A stretch of DNA of 62,957 bases from an uncultured Bacteroidales bacterium (GCA_949286415.1 CASEBV010000011.1:1-62957); one strand, 5' to 3'; positions 9,136 to 18,421 are shown, numbered from the stretch's first letter. Numbers and translations are program-made. Notes: generated by a model not told the origin, from the sequence alone.

Positions 9136-10704
9136 ATGAGCAAAGAAGATTTAAAAAGAGAACTTGGCGACCTGATATGGAAGATGGCAACCAACTTAGT
9201 ACATGGAGGCAAGGTGTCCCCCGTGCAGTTCATGGACTATACATTAGGAGCATTGTTTTATCGCTTTATTTCGGAGAACATTACCGATTACTGCAACCAA
9301 CTGATGACTGAGGCCGGTGTCCCTGATGCAGATTACCAGCACATGAGCGATGAGACGGCAGAAAATGCACGCACCCAGATTGTTCTGTCCAAAGGATTTT
9401 TTATTCTGCCATCCCAACTTTTCAGGAATGTAGCGGACGGTGCAAAAGACAATGACGAACTGAATACTACGCTTGCCAACAATTTCAAGGCCATTGAGCA
9501 GAGTGCTATCGGAACACCTAGTGAAAACGATGTAAAAGGATTGTTCAATAACTTCAATACGAACGATGCCGGACTTGGCTCAACCGTAGCGGAGCGTAAT
9601 TCCCTACTTGCCGACTTACTTGAAAGTGTGCGCGACCTTAATTTTACCACCTATATTGAAAGCGGGCTTGATGTGTTCGGCATCTGCTATGAACATCTTA
9701 TCAAAATGTACGCGCTCAATTCCGGTACAAAAGGCGGAGAGTTCTACACTCCGGCCGAGGTGAGCTACCTCGTCGCCCTGATTGCCGCAGCCGGACGAAA
9801 GACAGTTAACAAGGTATATGACCCAGCCTGTGGTTCAGGCTCTTTATTGCTGAACTTCAATCTTGTGCTTGGGGCAAAGAATGTACGGGAGGGATTTTTC
9901 GGGCAGGAAATCAACCTGAAGACATACAACCTTTGCCGCATGAACATGTTTCTGCACAATGTGAATTATGACCATTTCAACATTCAACTCGGAGATACAC
10001 TGACTGACCCGAAGCATGAGGTGGACGAGCCGTTTGATGCCATCGTCAGCAATCCGCCTTATTCCGTGCCTTGGGTTGGCGACAGTGACGCAACGCTCAT
10101 CAACGACCCCCGCTTTTCTCCGGCAGGAGTACTTGCGCCAAAATCGAAAGCTGATTTTGCCTTTACGATGCACATGCTGGCATGGCTCTCCACAGAAGGC
10201 ACTGCGGCCATCGTAGAATTTCCCGGCATTTTGTATCGCAGTGGAGCAGAACAGAAAATCCGCAAATATCTCGTGACGAACAACTTTGTCGATACGGTCA
10301 TCCAGTTGCCGCCCAACTTGTTCTTCGGAGCGACCATTGCCACTTGCATCATTGTCTTGAAGAAGAACAAGAGCGACAACCGAGTGTGCTTCATTGATGC
10401 ATCCAATGAATTTGTACATGAGGGGAACAAAAACAGGCTTGCACCGGAAAATATTTCACGTATATACAATGCGCATATCCAGAAAGCGGAAGTGGCGCAT
10501 TTCAGCCAAGTAGTCACAACGGCTGACATCGAAGAAGAAGATTACAATCTTTCTGTATCTACTTATGTGGAGCAGGAAGATACCCGTGAGGTAATAGACA
10601 TTGCAGAGCTTAATGCCCGTATCGCAGAAATTGTTAGTCGGGAAAATGCGCTCAGAACAGAAATAGATGCCATAGTAGCTGAATTGGAAGGAGGTGAAGC
10701 ATGA
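9136..10704 (+). CDS. hsdM: Type I restriction-modification methyltransferase subunit
   Basis: This 522-residue HsdM would transfer methyl from SAM to adenine at sites chosen by HsdS. The HsdM N-terminal helical domain covers about residues 5-150. The catalytic domain has FYTPAE near 200, SAM-binding motif I DPACGSG from Asp229, and the N6-adenine motif NPPY at 306-309. The length suits the EcoR124-like (type IC) group. The stop overlaps the next gene's ATG by 4 bp, so the operon is tightly coupled. Base composition is clearly more AT-rich than the flanking chromosome, which suggests acquisition by transfer. Confidence 0.96.
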   Translation: MSKEDLKRELGDLIWKMATNLVHGGKVSPVQFMDYTLGALFYRFISENITDYCNQLMTEAGVPDADYQHMSDETAENARTQIVLSKGFFILPSQLFRNVADGAKDNDELNTTLANNFKAIEQSAIGTPSENDVKGLFNNFNTNDAGLGSTVAERNSLLADLLESVRDLNFTTYIESGLDVFGICYEHLIKMYALNSGTKGGEFYTPAEVSYLVALIAAAGRKTVNKVYDPACGSGSLLLNFNLVLGAKNVREGFFGQEINLKTYNLCRMNMFLHNVNYDHFNIQLGDTLTDPKHEVDEPFDAIVSNPPYSVPWVGDSDATLINDPRFSPAGVLAPKSKADFAFTMHMLAWLSTEGTAAIVEFPGILYRSGAEQKIRKYLVTNNFVDTVIQLPPNLFFGATIATCIIVLKKNKSDNRVCFIDASNEFVHEGNKNRLAPENISRIYNAHIQKAEVAHFSQVVTTADIEEEDYNLSVSTYVEQEDTREVIDIAELNARIAEIVSRENALRTEIDAIVAELEGGEA

Positions 10705-11933
10705 AGAACAGGGATGAAAAGCCATATATCGTAAGCAAGCATAATGTCACATTAGACAATGAATATGGATATTGGCTGCAAGAGGTAAAAAACAGATACA
10801 GGTACAGTCAAATAAAGGCTGCGGTCAAAGTCAATTCGGAACGGCTATTGTTTAACTGGCAGTTAGGCCGTGACCTTGTTATGCGCAAAGCCGAAGAACG
10901 CTGGGGAACTGGTATCGTAGAACAAGTGAGCCTTGATTTGCAGGCAGAATTTCCACAAGCAGAGGGTTTCAGCACCTCAAATCTGTGGTATATGAAGCGG
11001 TGGTATCTGTTCTATTCCACAAAACTTCAACAACTCGTTGAAGAATTACATTTGACCGAAAAACAAGGAATAGAGAAACTTCAACAGCTTGTTGGAGTTT
11101 TCCCACAAAATGACCAATTATTGCAAACTGGGCAAAAGGTGCATGATGATGCCTGTCTTGATGATGGCTTTCCTTTTCCTGAATGTTTCGGGTTTGTTCC
11201 TTGGGGGCAGCACATTGAAATCATATCACGTTGTAATGACATAAAAGAAGCAGCCTTTTACATTCGTCAGACCATAGCTGAGGGATTGAGCCGTTCTGCA
11301 CTGACGAACAGTATAAAGGCTGATTTGTATCACAAGCAAGGAAATATAACCAGCAATTTTCCGGACACATTACCTGTACCGCAGGCTCGCATGGCGCAAG
11401 AAATGATGAAAGAGAATTATGATTTCGGTTTCATTTCATTGCCCAAGCAATATGACGAACAACAACTTGAAGATGCTTTATCGAAACAACTCACCCGTTT
11501 CTTGCTTGAACTGGGTACTGGCTTTGCGTTTTTGGGTAGGCAAAAGGAAATTGTCGTGGCTGGCAAGCGGCGTCGTATTGACATGTTGTTTTATCATATA
11601 AGACTAAGAGCCTACATCGTCTGTGAACTAAAAGCGGTAGCATTCGAACCGGAGTTTGCCGGTAAACTGAATTTTTACGTCAGTGCGGTGGATGAACTTC
11701 TGAAAAGCAAGGATGACAACCCAACAATAGGATTGCTTATTTGCAGCGACTTGAACAAAACAGAAGTGAAATGGGCATTTCGCAACATTGCCTCACCATT
11801 GGGCGTAGCTACTTACAGTAATGTACAAATAGAGGAACTGCAAAAACAACTACCAACAGAAGAGCAGCTGGTCAACGAGCTCGAACAGACAATAATTTCT
11901 ACAAAAGGAGACAATCATGAACAAGATAGATAA
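10701..11933 (+). CDS. PD-(D/E)xK nuclease domain protein (YhcG/DUF1016-like)
   Basis: This 410-residue protein has an N-terminal DUF1016-type winged/helical domain (about 20-130, with NWQLGRDLV and NLWYMKRWY). The C-terminal PD-(D/E)xK nuclease fold shows the catalytic pattern Asp294 (RRIDML) and Glu309-x-Lys311 (CELK). It is translationally coupled to hsdM (ATGA overlap) and overlaps hsdS by 17 bp, so it is made as part of the R-M operon. Proteins of this family are found inside or beside type I R-M loci; their role there is not settled. It is intact and the active-site residues are present. Confidence 0.85.
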   Translation: MKNRDEKPYIVSKHNVTLDNEYGYWLQEVKNRYRYSQIKAAVKVNSERLLFNWQLGRDLVMRKAEERWGTGIVEQVSLDLQAEFPQAEGFSTSNLWYMKRWYLFYSTKLQQLVEELHLTEKQGIEKLQQLVGVFPQNDQLLQTGQKVHDDACLDDGFPFPECFGFVPWGQHIEIISRCNDIKEAAFYIRQTIAEGLSRSALTNSIKADLYHKQGNITSNFPDTLPVPQARMAQEMMKENYDFGFISLPKQYDEQQLEDALSKQLTRFLLELGTGFAFLGRQKEIVVAGKRRRIDMLFYHIRLRAYIVCELKAVAFEPEFAGKLNFYVSAVDELLKSKDDNPTIGLLICSDLNKTEVKWAFRNIASPLGVATYSNVQIEELQKQLPTEEQLVNELEQTIISTKGDNHEQDR

Positions 11934-12510
11934 ACTGCTGGAAGAACTTTGTCCGGAGGGAATTGATTTTGTGAAACTGGGTGAAGTGTGTGAAATACTT
12001 GATTCCAAAAGAAAGCCTGTTGCAAAAGATAGGCGCACATCTGGCATTTATCCCTATTATGGCGCTAATGGAATACAAGATTATGTGGATGATTATATTT
12101 TTGATGGGACATTTATTCTATTAGGAGAGGATGGGAGTGTAATAAATGCTGATAAATCACCTGTGCTGAATTGGGCCGTTGGCAAAATTTGGGTTAATAA
12201 TCATGCACATATTTTGGCAGAAATACCTTCAATAGCCAATTTGAGATACTTGTATTTTGTACTGCAAACAAAAGATGTTTCAAGTATTGTGAGAGGTACA
12301 CCGCCTAAATTAAATCAAGAAAATTTGCGTAATATAGAAATCCCCGTTCCCCCTCTCTCTATCCAAGAGGAAATAGTCCGTATTCTCGACCATTTCACAG
12401 AGCTTACAGCCTCGCTGCAAGCGGAGCTGCAAGCGCGACAAAAGCAGTATGAATATTACAGGGATAAACTGTTAACATTTACTAAAATCGGGGGGGGACG
12501 CAAGGCGTAA
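11917..12510 (+). CDS. hsdS: Type I specificity subunit, first half (phase-off form)
   Basis: This 197-residue product holds one target-recognition domain (about 15-140) and one conserved helical spacer (about 147-190, ending KQYEYYRDKLLTF). A good AAAGGAG ribosome site precedes ATG 11917. After Ile at the end of the spacer the frame enters a run of eight G (12490-12497) and terminates at TAA 12508. Inserting one G, or deleting two, reads straight through into the second half and gives a normal HsdS of about 379 residues. A single-TRD product like this could still dimerise into a functional, differently specific subunit, as known for NgoAV in Neisseria gonorrhoeae. Confidence 0.9.
   Translation: MNKIDKLLEELCPEGIDFVKLGEVCEILDSKRKPVAKDRRTSGIYPYYGANGIQDYVDDYIFDGTFILLGEDGSVINADKSPVLNWAVGKIWVNNHAHILAEIPSIANLRYLYFVLQTKDVSSIVRGTPPKLNQENLRNIEIPVPPLSIQEEIVRILDHFTELTASLQAELQARQKQYEYYRDKLLTFTKIGGGRKA
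12490..12497 (+). repeat. G8 homopolymer inside hsdS
   Basis: Eight consecutive G lie exactly at the junction between the two HsdS halves. With eight, the frame closes within four codons of the tract. With nine or six, the frame continues as a normal inter-domain linker (TQGVTWMKMSEI). The position and type of tract are typical of slipped-strand phase variation. Confidence 0.9.
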
Positions 12511-12515
12511 CATGG

Positions 12516-13055
12516 ATGAAGATGAGTGAGATATGTAACATATATACAGGAGGTGAACCACCTAAAGATGCAATAAAAGGATATTCAAAAGATGAAAAAC
12601 ATCCTTATCCTATTTGGGCAAATGGTAAAGATGTTTATGGATATTCATCAACCTATAAGATTAATAAAGACGCTACTGTCATTTCTTCAATCGGAGCTAA
12701 TACAGGTTGCGTGTATTATAGGAAAGCATACTTTACTCCAATAATTAGGCTGAAAGTATTAGTGCCTAAAGATGAAAATATACTTTTATCAAAATATCTA
12801 TATTATTATTTATCAACTATTTCATTTACCGTCAAATCAAGTAGCGTTCCGAATATGAATACAAACGAGGTAAAAAAAATACAGATTCCCATTCCACCTT
12901 TGCCAGAGCAACTCCGCATCGTAGCCATCCTCGACCGTTTCGAGCGGTTGACTACAGATTTGCAGGACGGACTTCCTGCCGAAATAAAAGCTCGGCAACA
13001 GCAATACGAATACTACCGTGACCGGCTGCTGACTTTCAAACGTAAAACCGCATAA
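12516..13055 (+). CDS. hsdS: Type I specificity subunit, second half
   Basis: This 179-residue frame holds the second target-recognition domain (about 1-120) and the C-terminal conserved region (about 125-175, ending QQYEYYRDRLLTF), homologous to the spacer of the first half. It begins with ATG five bases after the stop of the first half. There is no good separate ribosome site, so it is either made by re-initiation or only as part of the fused protein. Both halves lack internal disruptions, which argues for a switch rather than decay. Confidence 0.88.
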   Translation: MKMSEICNIYTGGEPPKDAIKGYSKDEKHPYPIWANGKDVYGYSSTYKINKDATVISSIGANTGCVYYRKAYFTPIIRLKVLVPKDENILLSKYLYYYLSTISFTVKSSSVPNMNTNEVKKIQIPIPPLPEQLRIVAILDRFERLTTDLQDGLPAEIKARQQQYEYYRDRLLTFKRKTA

Positions 13056-13065
13056 TTGACAAGTT

Positions 13066-16000
13066 ATGGCTGAACAATATGACATAGTTTCACAGAACAC
13101 CCAATCAACTGTGGTTTCTCATTACGAGAAGCCCTTTATAGTTTGTGAAACATCTTACCAAAGTGAACAAGACCTGGAACATGCCTTCATTGAGAGGCTG
13201 CAGCGCCAAGGTTACGAGTATTTGCCCATTTGCAGGGAAGAGGAACTGATTGCCAACCTACGCCGACAAATCGAGCGGTTGAATGATTACCAATTTACCG
13301 ATGGGGAATGGCAACGCTTCTTCAAGACCGAAATAGCCAACGAGGGCACAGGTATCGAGGATAAGGCCTTCACCATACAGCAAGACCCGGTGAAGACATT
13401 ACGGATGGACGATGGCAAAGACCGCAACATAAAGCTGATTGACAAAAAGGACATCCATGCCAACTCAACACAAGTCATCAACCAATATGAGGTAAACAAC
13501 GGCCTGCACTCCAACCGCTACGATGTGACTATACTCGTAAATGGCCTGCCGTTAGTACACATCGAACTGAAGCGCAGGGGTATATTACTAAAAGAAGCTT
13601 TCAACCAGATAAACCGCTACGGGCGCGAGTCGTTTTGGGCAGGAAATGCCTTGTTTGAATATGTGCAGATATTTGTTATCAGCAACGGCACAGAAACAAA
13701 ATATTACAGCAACACCACGCGCCAAAGCCATATCAAAGAACAGAGCAAAGGCAAAACGGTCAAGACACGCACATGCAATTCCTTTGAGTTTACCAGCTAT
13801 TGGTCGGATGCCGAAAACAATATCCTAGGTGACTTGGAAGACTTTACTGCCACATTCTTCAGCCGCCACACACTGCTCAATGTGCTGACCCGCTTTTGTG
13901 TGTTTACCGAACAGAAAATACTAATGGCCATGCGCCCTTATCAGATAGCAGCGACCGAACGCCTACTTAACCGCATTGAGGTTGCGCACAACTCACGGTT
14001 CTATGGCACACGGAAAGCCGGAGGATATGTCTGGCACACCACGGGTTCCGGCAAAACGCTTACTTCGTTCAAGGCTGCACAGCTTGCCACGAAATTTCCC
14101 TATATCGACAAGGTACTCTTTGTGGTTGACCGCAAAGACCTCGACTACCAAACCATGAAGGAATATGACCGTTTCCAAAAGGGGGCGGCCAATGGTAACA
14201 CATCCACCAAAGAACTGGAGCGGCAAATAGACAATCCAAAGAGCAAGATTATCATCACCACTATTCAGAAACTTTCTACATACGTCAAGCGGAATCCTCA
14301 AAGCGAGTTCTACAAAAAAGAGGTGGTGATGATTTTCGATGAATGTCATCGTTCACAGTTCGGCGACATGCACCAGCTCATCACCAAGCGATTCAAGAAA
14401 TACTATCTATTCGGATTTACTGGCACGCCCATCTTCGCCGAGAACGTATCGGCAGGCAGAGGTATCTACAAGACAACGGAAGATGTGTTTGGCCTCCGCA
14501 TACACACTTATACGATAGTGGATGCCATACGCGACCACAACGTGCTTCCTTTCCGAGTGGACTATGTAAAGACGATGAAAGAGAAAGAAGATGTAGAGAA
14601 CAGCAAGGTTTGGGATATTGAGCGTGAAAAGGCATTGCAAGACCCACGACGCATACACAATGTGGCGCAATACATACTTGAGCATTTTGACCAACAGACC
14701 AAACATGGCAAAGCTTACTCTTTCAGTCTGCTTACCAATGTCAAGGAAATTGCCGCTGACAAGAAGAAAACTGTGGAAGAACTGCGTGTAAAGACAAAAG
14801 TCAGCGGATTCAACAGCATATTTGCCGTTCAGAACATACCTTGCGCCAAACTGTATTATCTGGAACTGAAACGACTGATGGAACAACTTCCGCAGAACAG
14901 GCGGTTAAAGATAGCGATCATTTTCAGCTACGCACCGAACGAGCAGGATGCGGAAGACGGTGACAGGGAAGAAAACAGCGACAGTACAGAAGGGCTCGAT
15001 GCCAATAGCCGTGAATTTCTTGAAATGGCTATTGCAGATTATAACAGAATGTTCGGCACCAACTATGACACTTCGGCTGACAAATTCCCCAATTACTACA
15101 AGGATGTATCGCTCCGAATGAAAAACAGGGAAATAGACATCCTCATCGTTGTAAATATGTTCCTTACCGGATTCGATGCGACCACACTCAACACACTTTG
15201 GGTGGATAAAAACCTGCGATATCACGGATTGTTACAATCTTATAGTCGTACTAACCGCATACTGAACTCAATCAAGAGTTTCGGCAACATCGTCTGTTTC
15301 CGCAACCTTGAAGATGCCACCAACAAATGTCTTGCCCTTTTTGGCGATCCGGAAGCGAAAGGCATCACCATACTCAGGCCGTTTGAAGATTATTTCTATG
15401 GTTACACGGATGAAAATGAAAAGCCTGTAAAGGGATATAAAGACTATTTGGATGAATTGCAGGCTAATTGGAAGGCTGGAGCTTTGCCTTTGGGTGAAAA
15501 AGCGGAAAAATCCTTTATCCGGTTGTTTGGTACAATACTCAAAATGCGCAACCTGCTTAACTGCTTTGACCAATTTGCCAAAGCCGACTTGATTTCAGAC
15601 AGGGATATTCAGGATTACACCAGCGTCTATCTGGATTTGGCCGACAAATACCGCCGTGAAAGTCATTGCAAAGAAGATATTTGTGATGATATTGTCTTTG
15701 AAATGGAATTGGTAAAACAAGTAGAGGTAAACATTGACTATATCCTCTACCTTGTGCGACAGTACCATGATGGCCATCAGCAAGACATGGAAATCCGAGT
15801 AAAAATCAGCAAGTCGATAGATTCCAGTCCCGACTTGCGCGACAAGAAAGAACTGATTGAGAAATTCATTGACTCACTCACTCCAAATGGAGATGTAGAT
15901 TCTGAATGGAAACAGTATGTCAACAAGGAAAAGCGGCAACAATTCGACCAAATCGTTGAAGAGGAACATTTGAAAAAAGAAAAAGCCTTGGAGTTCATAG

Positions 16001-16182
16001 AAAACGCTTTTCAACGTGGATATGTACCTGAAGGCGGGATGGAGCTTGACAGCATTATGCCTCCAATAAACCCTTTTGACAAGGCCGCTAACCGACAAGG
16101 AAAGATACAAATAGTGCTTGAACGGATAAAAGCGTTCTTTAACAAGTTCTTCGAGATAGCCAACGGAGATTTCACTGAATGA
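13066..16182 (+). CDS. hsdR: Type I restriction endonuclease subunit
   Basis: This 1038-residue HsdR would translocate DNA and cut it far from the recognition site when unmethylated. The N-terminal nuclease domain has Asp153 and Glu167-x-Lys169 (IELK). The helicase region carries Walker A with Lys330 (TGSGKT), DECH at 425-428, and FTGTP shortly after, then the second RecA-like lobe. The C-terminal helical domain that docks to HsdM/HsdS fills the remainder. It starts 10 bp after hsdS. Length and motif order match the EcoR124 type. No frameshift is seen, so the system looks active. Confidence 0.96.
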   Translation: MAEQYDIVSQNTQSTVVSHYEKPFIVCETSYQSEQDLEHAFIERLQRQGYEYLPICREEELIANLRRQIERLNDYQFTDGEWQRFFKTEIANEGTGIEDKAFTIQQDPVKTLRMDDGKDRNIKLIDKKDIHANSTQVINQYEVNNGLHSNRYDVTILVNGLPLVHIELKRRGILLKEAFNQINRYGRESFWAGNALFEYVQIFVISNGTETKYYSNTTRQSHIKEQSKGKTVKTRTCNSFEFTSYWSDAENNILGDLEDFTATFFSRHTLLNVLTRFCVFTEQKILMAMRPYQIAATERLLNRIEVAHNSRFYGTRKAGGYVWHTTGSGKTLTSFKAAQLATKFPYIDKVLFVVDRKDLDYQTMKEYDRFQKGAANGNTSTKELERQIDNPKSKIIITTIQKLSTYVKRNPQSEFYKKEVVMIFDECHRSQFGDMHQLITKRFKKYYLFGFTGTPIFAENVSAGRGIYKTTEDVFGLRIHTYTIVDAIRDHNVLPFRVDYVKTMKEKEDVENSKVWDIEREKALQDPRRIHNVAQYILEHFDQQTKHGKAYSFSLLTNVKEIAADKKKTVEELRVKTKVSGFNSIFAVQNIPCAKLYYLELKRLMEQLPQNRRLKIAIIFSYAPNEQDAEDGDREENSDSTEGLDANSREFLEMAIADYNRMFGTNYDTSADKFPNYYKDVSLRMKNREIDILIVVNMFLTGFDATTLNTLWVDKNLRYHGLLQSYSRTNRILNSIKSFGNIVCFRNLEDATNKCLALFGDPEAKGITILRPFEDYFYGYTDENEKPVKGYKDYLDELQANWKAGALPLGEKAEKSFIRLFGTILKMRNLLNCFDQFAKADLISDRDIQDYTSVYLDLADKYRRESHCKEDICDDIVFEMELVKQVEVNIDYILYLVRQYHDGHQQDMEIRVKISKSIDSSPDLRDKKELIEKFIDSLTPNGDVDSEWKQYVNKEKRQQFDQIVEEEHLKKEKALEFIENAFQRGYVPEGGMELDSIMPPINPFDKAANRQGKIQIVLERIKAFFNKFFEIANGDFTE

Positions 16183-16204
16183 CACCCTTCAAAAATGGGC
16201 GGAG

Positions 16205-16250
16205 GAGTAAAAAAGAAACCGGTCCGGAATCTTTCGATATCCGGACCGGC
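16205..16250 (-). terminator. Terminator between hsdR and tsf
   Basis: A 10-bp perfect inverted repeat (arms 16219-16228 and 16240-16249) is followed on the minus strand by a T-rich run (16205-16217). It therefore suits the rplM-rpsI-rpsB-tsf transcript best. On the plus strand the T-tract is short, so read-through from hsdR is only partly blocked. Confidence 0.85.
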
Positions 16251-16277
16251 CTTTCAGAAAAATTATGAAGATAATTG

Positions 16278-17273
16278 TTAGTCGTTGAGTGAGAATCTCT
16301 TGAATGCAACAACCTTTGCATCTTTGTCCACACTTGCGAGGAAAGCCTTCACTGAAGTCTTGCCGTCACCCATCTGATACTCCTGCTCCTCAAGGGTATT
16401 TTCCTTGAAGAATTTGTTCAGACGGCCGTTTGCAATGTTGTTGACCATGGCTTCCTGAAGATTGGCGGCTTTCTCGGCGGAGACGGTCTTGATAATCTCA
16501 CGGGCCTTGTCAGCCTGCTCAGGAGTAAGCCAGCCCTTGGCGGTGTTGGACTCGATGTGGTCCTCGCTGTCAACATGGGCAGGGTTGATGCCTGCTTTTT
16601 CAAGAGCGGAGTTCACAGCTTTCTTCACGAGCTCTTCCCTGGTCTTCTCCACTGCCACTGTAAGTTCCCTGTCAATGACTTCCTGAGGAACAGCCTCTTT
16701 GTTGACTGCCACAGGATTCATTGATGCAACCTGCATTGCGATGCCTTTGCCCACCTCAGCAGGAACCTCCTTGTTGAAGGCGACGATTGCACCGAGCTTG
16801 CCGTTAATCTTGTGGATATATGAAGAAATGTACGGAGCCTCAAGCTTTGCATAGTAAGCAAGAGAGTGCTTCTCCCCCGTCTTGCCGGTCTGCTGGGTAA
16901 TGGCTGACTCTACAGTCTGGCCATCAGCGAGAGTGCAGGACTGGAGTGCCTCTGCATTCTCCGGGAATGACGCCATTGCTGCATCTGCAATAGCCTGGGC
17001 AACAGCCTGAAATTCTGCATTCTTGGCAACGAAGTCAGTCTCACATCCGAGAGCGACAAGAATAGCCTTGCCTCCGTTTACCTCAGCAATGACTGCACCT
17101 TCTGAAGTCTCTCTGTCAGCCCTCTTGGCGGCAACGAGCTTGCCTTTCTCACGGATTATCTCCTGAGCTCTGGCATAGTCTCCGCCTGCCTCTACAAGAG
17201 CTTTCTTGCAGTCCATCATGCCGGCACCGGTCATTTGACGCAATTTCATCACGTCAGCTGCTTTGATTTCCAT
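16278..17273 (-). CDS. tsf: Translation elongation factor Ts
   Basis: This 331-residue EF-Ts would exchange GDP for GTP on EF-Tu in the cytoplasm. The N-terminal UBA-like module starts MEIKAADVMKLRQMTGAGMM. The family motif CETDFVAKN lies near residue 80 and the two core subdomains follow. ATG 17273 fits the family N-terminus; an upstream in-frame start would add 12 unsupported residues. It is the last gene of the rplM-rpsI-rpsB-tsf cluster, 53 bp after rpsB, and is followed by a terminator. The length, longer than in E. coli, is normal for Bacteroidales. Confidence 0.97.
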   Translation of the reverse strand: MEIKAADVMKLRQMTGAGMMDCKKALVEAGGDYARAQEIIREKGKLVAAKRADRETSEGAVIAEVNGGKAILVALGCETDFVAKNAEFQAVAQAIADAAMASFPENAEALQSCTLADGQTVESAITQQTGKTGEKHSLAYYAKLEAPYISSYIHKINGKLGAIVAFNKEVPAEVGKGIAMQVASMNPVAVNKEAVPQEVIDRELTVAVEKTREELVKKAVNSALEKAGINPAHVDSEDHIESNTAKGWLTPEQADKAREIIKTVSAEKAANLQEAMVNNIANGRLNKFFKENTLEEQEYQMGDGKTSVKAFLASVDKDAKVVAFKRFSLND

Positions 17274-17326
17274 TTTTTCAGAAATTAAATTGTTAATACT
17301 TTCAAACAAAACGCATTTCAGCCGAA

Positions 17327-18202
17327 TTATTCAGCCTTTGCCTCAGCGGCGGCAGCCTCGGCAGGAGCCTCAGCAGCAGCTTCAACTGGGGCGGCAGTCT
17401 CGGCAGGAGCCTCAACGGCAGCCTCTGCTTTCACGGCAGTTTTGCGTGCGCGGAGCTTCTTTCCTGCAGGAGCTTTCTCCTCAGTCTGCTCAGGAGCCTC
17501 CTTTTCCTTCTCAAGCTTCCTTTCGCTCAATCCCTCAGCGATGGCACCGCATACTACATCCATTATGAGAGCAATGGACTTGGCGGCATCGTCGTTTGCC
17601 GGAATCACATAATCAATTGGAGTAGGGTCGCAACAAGTATCAACCATGGCGATTACCGGGATATTGAGACGGTTGGCCTCTTTGACGGCATTCATCTCTT
17701 TCTGTACGTCCACTACGAAAAGTGCTGAAGGAAGGCGGCTCAGATCCTTGATTGAACCGAGGTTCTTCTCAAGTTTTGCTCTCTGACGGGTCACCTGAAG
17801 ACGCTCGCGTTTTGCGAGAGTATCGAATGTTCCATCTTCAATCATCTTGTCGATGGTGTTCATTTTCTTGACAGCCTTACGGATAGTCGGGAAGTTGGTA
17901 AGCATTCCGCCCGGCCATCTCTCTGTCACAAACGGCATATTTACAGATGCTGCCTTCTCGGCAACAATCTCCTTTGCCTGTTTTTTTGTAGCTACGAAGA
18001 GGATTTTACGGCCTGAACGTGCAAGCTGTTTGAGCACATTGGCTGCCTCGTCGATTTTCACTATACTCTTATGCAGGTCGATGATATGGATTCCGTTCTT
18101 CTGGTCAAAGATATACGGAGCCATTTTCGGATTCCATTTTCTCGCCAAGTGTCCGAAGTGGACACCTGCATCAAGCAGTTCCTGGAAATTTGTTCTTGGC
18201 AT
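17327..18202 (-). CDS. rpsB: 30S ribosomal protein S2
   Basis: This is a 291-residue S2. The core (about 1-225) is complete, from ELLDAGVHFGH through the IDYVIPANDDA region. It is followed by a low-complexity tail of about 60 residues made almost only of Ala, Glu, Pro and Lys, which repeats APAEAA-like units. Tails of this kind are seen in other Bacteroidota S2 proteins and are probably disordered. The gene is 219 bp downstream of rpsI, an unusually large gap for this cluster that may hold a leader or internal promoter. Confidence 0.97.
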   Translation of the reverse strand: MPRTNFQELLDAGVHFGHLARKWNPKMAPYIFDQKNGIHIIDLHKSIVKIDEAANVLKQLARSGRKILFVATKKQAKEIVAEKAASVNMPFVTERWPGGMLTNFPTIRKAVKKMNTIDKMIEDGTFDTLAKRERLQVTRQRAKLEKNLGSIKDLSRLPSALFVVDVQKEMNAVKEANRLNIPVIAMVDTCCDPTPIDYVIPANDDAAKSIALIMDVVCGAIAEGLSERKLEKEKEAPEQTEEKAPAGKKLRARKTAVKAEAAVEAPAETAAPVEAAAEAPAEAAAAEAKAE

Positions 18203-18421
18203 TGTTTTGTGAATTTTACTTGTTCATTAATTCCCCTTCAGGTCTTTGCCGGTTCCCTGTCGGGCTCTTTTCTTCAACCGTCGGGCAGCGGCCTTGCCGG
18301 TCCCTCCGATTTTCCGCAGTCTCGGCAAATTCAGGCAGCCAGGGCGGATTCACACCCGCAGCATGGGTCCTGATATTTTCTTCCGGACTGTGCTTTAATG
18401 TAAATCAACAGTAAGCAACGA
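18203..18421 (-). other. Structured rpsI-rpsB intergenic gap
   Basis: These 219 bp contain no gene. Read on the minus strand, the GC-rich middle can form several short hairpins, for example GCGG...CCGC (loop GTGTGAAT) and CCGA...TCGG. A repeated GCCCGAC motif lies in the half nearer rpsB. It could be a ribosomal-protein leader or an internal promoter region. No clear TAnnTTTG box is visible. Confidence 0.35.

Noticed and set aside
11917..13055. hsdS as a dead pseudogene
   Set aside because: The only lesion is the length of a G-run at the domain border; both halves are otherwise free of stops and keep conserved motifs.
9050..16250. An integrative element or prophage carrying the R-M genes
   Set aside because: No integrase, attachment repeats or phage genes are present at either edge.
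18203..18421. A cobalamin riboswitch in the rpsI-rpsB gap, from a GGTGTGAATCC-like segment
   Set aside because: Only one short piece resembles the B12 box neighbourhood, the rest does not fit, and the downstream gene is rpsB.
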